DNA from: DASRHK01 sp035650495
Lineage (GTDB): Bacteria; Pseudomonadota; Gammaproteobacteria; Nevskiales; Nevskiaceae
DNA: 18,933 nt
Direction of reading: 5' to 3'
Assembly (NCBI GenBank): GCA_035650495.1
Contig: DASRHK010000087.1
Coordinates: forward strand, 1 to 18,933
The notes below the pieces were generated by a model that did not search any database, was not told where the DNA came from, and saw only the letters and a list, made by a program, of their open reading frames with translations. This document shows, piece after piece, positions 15,025 to 18,933 of the stretch. Made by a program: the position numbers and the translations under genes. Each line of letters opens with the position of its first letter. Positions within the stretch are counted from its first letter, which is position 1.

Positions 15025-16329
15025 CTACTCGGATTTGAGGAACGTCGCCGGAACGGTGCGGCAGACGCGCCACGCCGGAATCGCGCCCGCGACGAGCGAC
15101 ACCGCGATCGCGAGCACGACGGTTGCGCCGATCATGCTGGGATCGAGCAAGCGCGCGTGCGCCAGATCCGGCGCGAGCCGCTGCATCGCCGCCGAGCCGC
15201 CGAACGTGAGCAGCAGCCCGATCAGCGAGCCGCACAGCCCGATCACGCCCGCTTCGGCGAGATAGCGCAGGAAGATCTGATTGCGCGTCGCCCCGAGCGC
15301 GCGGTGCACGCTCACTTCACGCACGCGCGCCAGGAATTTCGCGAGGAGCAGGCCGGCGGTGTTGATCAGGCAGACGGCGAGGAACGCGAACGAGAGCAGC
15401 GTCTGCAGCCGCACGTCCGACGACACGGCCGCCTGCGATCTCAGCCATTCCGCGACGGTGCGCAAGCGGTTGTGCATCGGCTGCGGGAAGCGTCCGAGCG
15501 CCTTCTGATCGGCGACGTAGCGCTCCATGAGCGTGCGATAGGCGGCGACTTCATCGGGCGATCCGAGCTCGACCCACAGATTGAGCCACACGCATTCCGA
15601 TTGCTGGAAGCCGGCGAACGGGCCCGCGTACGAGGGCCAGCAGTCGTTGTTCAGCGCGCGCATCTGCTGGGCGATGCCGAACGCGAACGGCAGCCACAGA
15701 TCGGGCTCCGGCGCGCCCACGCCGGCGGCGTAATCGTAGAAGCGCGGCTGCGGATGCCAGGCTTCGGTGACGCCGATGACGGTGAAGCGCTGCCCGCCGA
15801 TGCGCAGATGCTTGCCGACGCTGTTGGCGCCGCCGAACGCGCGCTCGTTGAGCTCCCGCGAGAGCACCACCACGAGATCGCCGCGCTCGTCGGTCGCGGC
15901 ATCCCAGCCGCCGCCGTAGCGCATCGGCACGTCGAACATCGGGAAGAGATCGGCGGTGGTGAACATGACGGTCGCCAGCGTCGGCGAAAGCGGCGCGTCG
16001 AGCCCCTCGAGCGCGATCTGGTTCGGATACAGCAGCACCTGACGGCGCGCCTGATGCGTTTGCCACAGCGCGGTCGCGTCGCGATAGGTGAGCTGCTTCG
16101 GCGGCTCGCCCGCCTTCTGGTATGGCGAGCCCGCCGCCATGTTGTCCATCTGCACGATGAACACGCGGCCTTCCTTGTGCGCGAGCGGATTCACGGACAT
16201 CGCACGGAACACTGCGACCGACGTCATCGCCGCGCCGATGCCGAGCCCGAGCGCGACGATCATCAGCAGGCTGCGCAGCAGGTCCTGGCGCAGCGCGCGC
16301 AGCGACAGCCTCAGCGTATGCGCGAGCAC
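15025..16329 (-). CDS. FtsX/MacB-type ABC permease, first subunit
   Basis: The product is 434 residues. An N-terminal membrane segment at about 18-41 (LLRSLLMIVALGLGIGAAMT) is followed by a periplasmic MacB-like domain at about 45-320 and three C-terminal segments. The cytoplasmic loop holds VREVSVHRALGATRNQIF, the conserved FtsX-type coupling helix. The protein has a two-Cys motif in its periplasmic part (DCWPSYAGPF, QSECVW) that could form a disulfide. It starts at the GTG at 16329, four bases after the ATPase stop; a nearby ATG at 16334 is out of frame. MacB-type transporters work by transmembrane mechanotransmission and act on periplasmic substrates; the substrate here is unknown. Confidence 0.9.
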   Translation of the reverse strand: MLAHTLRLSLRALRQDLLRSLLMIVALGLGIGAAMTSVAVFRAMSVNPLAHKEGRVFIVQMDNMAAGSPYQKAGEPPKQLTYRDATALWQTHQARRQVLLYPNQIALEGLDAPLSPTLATVMFTTADLFPMFDVPMRYGGGWDAATDERGDLVVVLSRELNERAFGGANSVGKHLRIGGQRFTVIGVTEAWHPQPRFYDYAAGVGAPEPDLWLPFAFGIAQQMRALNNDCWPSYAGPFAGFQQSECVWLNLWVELGSPDEVAAYRTLMERYVADQKALGRFPQPMHNRLRTVAEWLRSQAAVSSDVRLQTLLSFAFLAVCLINTAGLLLAKFLARVREVSVHRALGATRNQIFLRYLAEAGVIGLCGSLIGLLLTFGGSAAMQRLAPDLAHARLLDPSMIGATVVLAIAVSLVAGAIPAWRVCRTVPATFLKSE

Positions 16330-16333
16330 GGCA

Positions 16334-17041
16334 TCAGGCGACCGCGTGCACCGCGGCGCCGGGCTTTGCGGCGACGGTGAAGTCGGTGAGCTGGCCGTCG
16401 AGCAGATAGATGGTGCGGTTCGCGCGCTGCGCGAGCTCCTGCGAATGCGTGACCATCAGCACCGCCGTGCCGCGCGCGTTGATCTGCTCCAGCATGCGCA
16501 CGACGTCGTGCGCCGCCATCGAGTCGAGGTTGCCGGTGGGCTCATCGGCGAGCAGCAGGCGCGGCTCGCCGACCAGCGCGCGCGCGATGGCGACGCGCTG
16601 CTGCTGGCCGCCCGAGAGCTGTGCGGGGAGATGGTCGGTCCGCGCGCTCAGTCCGGTCTGCTCGAGCGCTGCGGCGACGCGGCGATGGCGCTCGCGCGCC
16701 TTCAGCCGGCGATAGCGCAGCGGCAGCTCGACGTTCTCGAACACGGTCAGGTCGTGGATCAGGTTGAACGACTGGAAGATGAAGCCGAGCTTCTCGTTGC
16801 GCAGCCGCGACAGGCGCTCGTCGGAGAGATCGGAGAGATCCTCGCCGTCGAGGTGATAGCGTCCGGACTCGAAGCGCTCGAGCAGCCCGACGATGTTGAG
16901 CAGCGTGGTCTTGCCGGAGCCCGACGGGCCCATCACCGCGACGAACTCGCCCGACGCGATGCGCAGGCTCACGTCGCGCAGCGCGTGCGTCTGCACGAGC
17001 CCGCTGCGATAGACCTTGCTGACGGTGTCGAGCTCGAGCAT
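16334..17041 (-). CDS. MacB/LolD-type ABC transporter ATPase
   Basis: This is the ATP-hydrolysing subunit that drives the two permeases encoded next. The product is 235 residues. It has Walker A GPSGSGKTT at 38-46, Q-loop Q90 in FIFQSFNL, signature LSGGQQQR at 142-149, Walker B LLLADEP at 162-168, D-loop NLDS and the H-loop histidine H199 in VTHS. The FIFQSFNLIHDLTVFENVELP stretch is typical of the LolD/MacB/FtsE branch. The ATG at 17041 lies 18 nt after the lipoprotein stop. The short spacing to genes on both sides supports one operon from 17647 to 11175. Confidence 0.96.
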   Translation of the reverse strand: MLELDTVSKVYRSGLVQTHALRDVSLRIASGEFVAVMGPSGSGKTTLLNIVGLLERFESGRYHLDGEDLSDLSDERLSRLRNEKLGFIFQSFNLIHDLTVFENVELPLRYRRLKARERHRRVAAALEQTGLSARTDHLPAQLSGGQQQRVAIARALVGEPRLLLADEPTGNLDSMAAHDVVRMLEQINARGTAVLMVTHSQELAQRANRTIYLLDGQLTDFTVAAKPGAAVHAVA

Positions 17042-17059
17042 GCGCTTTCGGTGCTTTCG

Positions 17060-17647
17060 CTACTGAGGCGGCGTCGCGTCGCTGCAGATCTCGTTGATGC
17101 TCCACGGCGCCAGCGCGGCTTCGGTGTCGCTCACCATGATCTCGACCGCGTCGAACGGCTTGCTGGTGACGAAGCCCTTGAAGGTCAGGCCGTCGGATTC
17201 GGTGCCCTCGAGATAGCTCGAGCCGGATTCCTGGAATGTGCCAGAGAGATAGGTGGCGATCGTCACCGCTTGCGCGGGCGGATTGAGTCCACCGGCGACG
17301 GGCGGCGTGAACAGCACCGCCGCGACCTGGCCGGCCGGGAAAACGATGCCCGACTGCGCGGTGGCACGGATCGACGGTCCCTGATCCGCGAATGAATTGG
17401 GCGCGTTCACGCTCGCCGCGGTCGACAGATCGCCGTCGGCGGCCATCTGCTCGTTGCTCACCGAGCAGCCGAGGCAGCCCGCGCCGGCGTTGTCGTTCTT
17501 GGTCACGTGCGAGGCTCCGCCTGTGATGCTGGCGCATTCGCCGGCGCTGCCGCCGCCCACGTCCTCCGTGCCTCCGCCACCAAGGCACGAGCCGAGCAGC
17601 GCACATCCCAACGCGAGCGACCAGCCCCGCAGCTTCGTAATGTCCAT
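17060..17647 (-). CDS. Putative lipoprotein with a CxGC/KPFDA domain
   Basis: The product is 195 residues and I do not recognise a named family. The N-terminus (MDITKLRGWSLALGCALLGSC) ends in a lipobox-like LGSC, so C21 would be lipidated by Lgt; a Gly-rich tether follows. The rest is a domain beginning with CLGCSVSNE and ADGDLSTAAS, with RATAQSGIVF, TYLSGTFQE and TSKPFDAVEI later, and ending near EICSD. The same elements occur in order in the protein at 18273-18933. The DGxxxT pattern resembles beta-sandwich surface domains, but that is only an impression. The ATG at 17647 has GGGGGAT about 7 nt upstream. It is the first gene of the putative ABC/two-component operon and may be a partner or substrate of the transporter. 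Confidence 0.75.
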   Translation of the reverse strand: MDITKLRGWSLALGCALLGSCLGGGGTEDVGGGSAGECASITGGASHVTKNDNAGAGCLGCSVSNEQMAADGDLSTAASVNAPNSFADQGPSIRATAQSGIVFPAGQVAAVLFTPPVAGGLNPPAQAVTIATYLSGTFQESGSSYLEGTESDGLTFKGFVTSKPFDAVEIMVSDTEAALAPWSINEICSDATPPQ

Positions 17648-17746
17648 GGATATCCCCCGGTGCCGATAAGCGCGCCCGCCATCCATGGACTGGGCGTCAT
17701 TGATTGCTCGCTTATTCTGCACGTGGACACGGGTCGCCGCAGCTTT

Positions 17747-18268
17747 TCAGGGGCGCGTGCAGTTATCGCCGTTCTGCACGCTGACCGGCCCGGGACACGA
17801 CGGTGTATCGCCGTAGCGGTTGTCATCCTTGGTGCCTTCGTGGATGGCGGTCACCGCGACGATGGTCACGGCGGCGATGCCGGCGACCACCACCCATCCC
17901 CAGTTGCTGGACCACCAGCTGCGCTCGCGCGTCGCGTCCAGCGCCGGCGCTTCGCGATGCATCAGATCGAAGCCCGCCACGCGCAGCTCGCTTTGCCGCG
18001 ACCCGAACGAATACCCAGTGTCGAGCAGTGAGATCAGCGGCGCGGTCGACGCAGCCTGCGCCTGCCGGTCGGCCGGCGTCGCCGCGTCGTCCGCGAGCGG
18101 TCGCGACACCCCGGCCGCGAGCCGCAGCGCCTGCGTGTTCGCGCGCGACTCGGTCGCGCCGAATTTCATTTCGTAACGCAGCTGCGCCGAGGGCGCGTAG
18201 TCGAGCGGTTCGGCCGCTGCGCTGCCGATGACGAGAAGCGCGGTGCATGCGATCAGGATCGTTTTCAT
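17747..18268 (-). CDS. Exported protein with a C-terminal membrane segment, function unknown
   Basis: The product is 173 residues and I recognise no family. A clear signal peptide, MKTILIACTALLVIGSAAA|E, covers residues 1-19. The middle part has short stretches that could be beta strands (LRYEMKFGA; TGYSFGSRQSELRVAGFDL). A hydrophobic segment at about 123-142 (WGWVVVAGIAAVTIVAVTAI) should span the membrane, preceded by a Trp-rich SWWSSNW. The last 30 residues are polar with two cysteines, C158 and C170. The ATG at 18268 follows the upstream stop by 4 nt and has GGGGG 8 nt before it, so the two genes are probably co-transcribed. The gap to the lipoprotein gene is 99 nt, with no convincing promoter or terminator. 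Confidence 0.75.
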   Translation of the reverse strand: MKTILIACTALLVIGSAAAEPLDYAPSAQLRYEMKFGATESRANTQALRLAAGVSRPLADDAATPADRQAQAASTAPLISLLDTGYSFGSRQSELRVAGFDLMHREAPALDATRERSWWSSNWGWVVVAGIAAVTIVAVTAIHEGTKDDNRYGDTPSCPGPVSVQNGDNCTRP

Positions 18269-18272
18269 TCTT

Positions 18273-18933
18273 TCAGCCCCCATTGCTGCCTTCGGAACAG
18301 AACTCCTCCACGTGCACGTCGCCGGTGCCGGGCGTCATGTCGACATAAAGCTCGATCGCGTCGAACGGCTTGGCCGTGCGTGCCCCATAGAACTGATGGT
18401 CTTCGGCGCTGCCGAGGTCGCCGGTCAGGATCGGCAGGTCCTCCTGCAGCTGGCCGGCGAGGTAAGTCCGCACGCCGATCTGGAAATCGACCATCGTCGG
18501 CCGATCGATGAACGCCCCGGGGATCGAGCCTCCGGCGAAGACCGTTCCGGCCGGCGCAGTCGCCCGCAGCGCGCCGCCGCCTTCCAGCGTCGCTGGCGCG
18601 AGCGTTGCGAAGGTGTCGAACTTGCCGTCGACCGAGAGCGCTTCGTCGCTCGCCGTGCAGCCCGCGCACGGCGTCGCCTGCACGGTGCTGCCGGCCGGCA
18701 TGAAGGTGCAGCTCGGCGGAAGCGTGATCGGTGCCGGCGGCGTCAACGGGGTCAGGTCGAAACCGCGCAGCGCGGAGGTCACGGTGTTCCACGCGCCCTG
18801 TTGCATCGAAGCGATCGCGCCCGCGTACGCCGGACTGCCCGTCAGGCCAGCGCGTTCCGCCATCCACAGCGCGGTCGCCGCGCGATTGCGACGGAAGTTG
18901 TTCTGGTCGATGGCGCCGAAGCCGAGCATCCGA
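18273..18933 (-). CDS. Protein with C-terminal CxGC/KPFDA domain, 3' part (runs off right edge)
   Basis: About 220 C-terminal residues are visible; the start lies beyond the window, and the Met at 18929 is probably internal. The visible N-terminal part is Ala-rich and helical-looking (NRAATALWMAERAGLTG; ASMQQGAWNTVTSALRG), followed by a Pro-rich linker. The C-terminal domain begins with PCAGCTASDE and VDGKFDTFAT and continues with LRATAPAGTVF, TYLAGQLQE, TAKPFDAIEL and EEFCSE. All of these line up with the lipoprotein at 17060-17647. Export is likely by analogy, but no signal peptide is visible here. The next gene starts 4 nt after its stop. I do not recognise a named family. Confidence 0.75.
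   Translation of the reverse strand, partial: RMLGFGAIDQNNFRRNRAATALWMAERAGLTGSPAYAGAIASMQQGAWNTVTSALRGFDLTPLTPPAPITLPPSCTFMPAGSTVQATPCAGCTASDEALSVDGKFDTFATLAPATLEGGGALRATAPAGTVFAGGSIPGAFIDRPTMVDFQIGVRTYLAGQLQEDLPILTGDLGSAEDHQFYGARTAKPFDAIELYVDMTPGTGDVHVEEFCSEGSNGG

Noticed and set aside
13337..16380. Long plus-strand open frames (642 and 407 codons) opposite the regulator and permeases
   Set aside because: They have Arg/Asp/Gln/Ala-rich low-complexity composition and no recognisable motif. The opposite strand encodes well-conserved proteins, so these are antisense shadows of GC-rich genes.
17641..17700. Duplicated TCCATGGA motif near the lipoprotein start
   Set aside because: Two 8-bp palindromes about 45 bp apart, one covering the start codon, are too short to call an operator without further support.
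17648..17746. Sigma54 (-24/-12) promoter upstream of the lipoprotein operon
   Set aside because: CGGCACCGGGGGATA on the minus strand has the GG element but no GC at the -12 position. TGGCACATTCCAGGA inside the lipoprotein gene also fails. No convincing site was found.
1..18933. CRISPR array, tRNA, rRNA, integrase or transposase
   Set aside because: No regularly spaced repeats, no RNA-gene signatures and no recombinase motifs were seen on either strand.

Overview
The window is gene-dense, GC-rich chromosomal DNA from a Gram-negative proteobacterium, most likely a gammaproteobacterium. The main support is a fused nuoCD in an Escherichia coli-type complex I operon, an lgt-thyA-folA cluster, an Omp85 outer-membrane protein and a sigma54-type regulator. 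I cannot name the genus. There is no stretch over 300 bases without a gene, and I found no tRNA, rRNA, CRISPR array or transposase.

Layout. (1) 1-5163, minus strand: the 5' part of the nuo operon, nuoA-B-CD-E-F-G, with nuoG running off the left edge. These genes build the NADH-oxidising and connecting arms of complex I. (2) 5164-5292: a divergent intergenic region, then rlmI (23S rRNA cytosine methyltransferase) on the plus strand. (3) 6484-7257: an exported PrxQ/Bcp-like peroxiredoxin (minus) bracketed by two inverted copies of a composite two-hairpin repeat. One copy supplies the last codons and stop of the peroxiredoxin. (4) 7258-7485: a small secreted Ser/His/Lys-rich protein (minus), sharing a palindromic ATTATAAT promoter box with the divergent lgt. 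(5) 7535-10873, plus strand: lgt, thyA, folA and a single-POTRA Omp85 barrel protein, the last three joined by GTGA stop-start overlaps. (6) 10928-11191: a bacterial acyl-CoA-binding protein whose 3' end overlaps the convergent histidine kinase gene. (7) 17647-11175, minus strand: a tight six-gene set of lipoprotein, MacB/LolD-type ABC ATPase, two FtsX/MacB-type permeases, a sigma54-type response regulator and a histidine kinase. (8) 17747-18933, minus strand: a small exported protein with a C-terminal membrane segment and, upstream, the 3' part of a gene whose C-terminal domain is clearly paralogous to the lipoprotein of region 7.

Region 7-8 is the best candidate for an undescribed system. 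An envelope two-component system of NtrC type is encoded with a two-permease ABC3 transporter and a lipoprotein carrying a CxGC/KPFDA domain that recurs two genes upstream. Regulation and substrate cannot be read from the sequence. The second noteworthy structure is the inverted hairpin pair around the peroxiredoxin gene. The rest is conserved housekeeping content.
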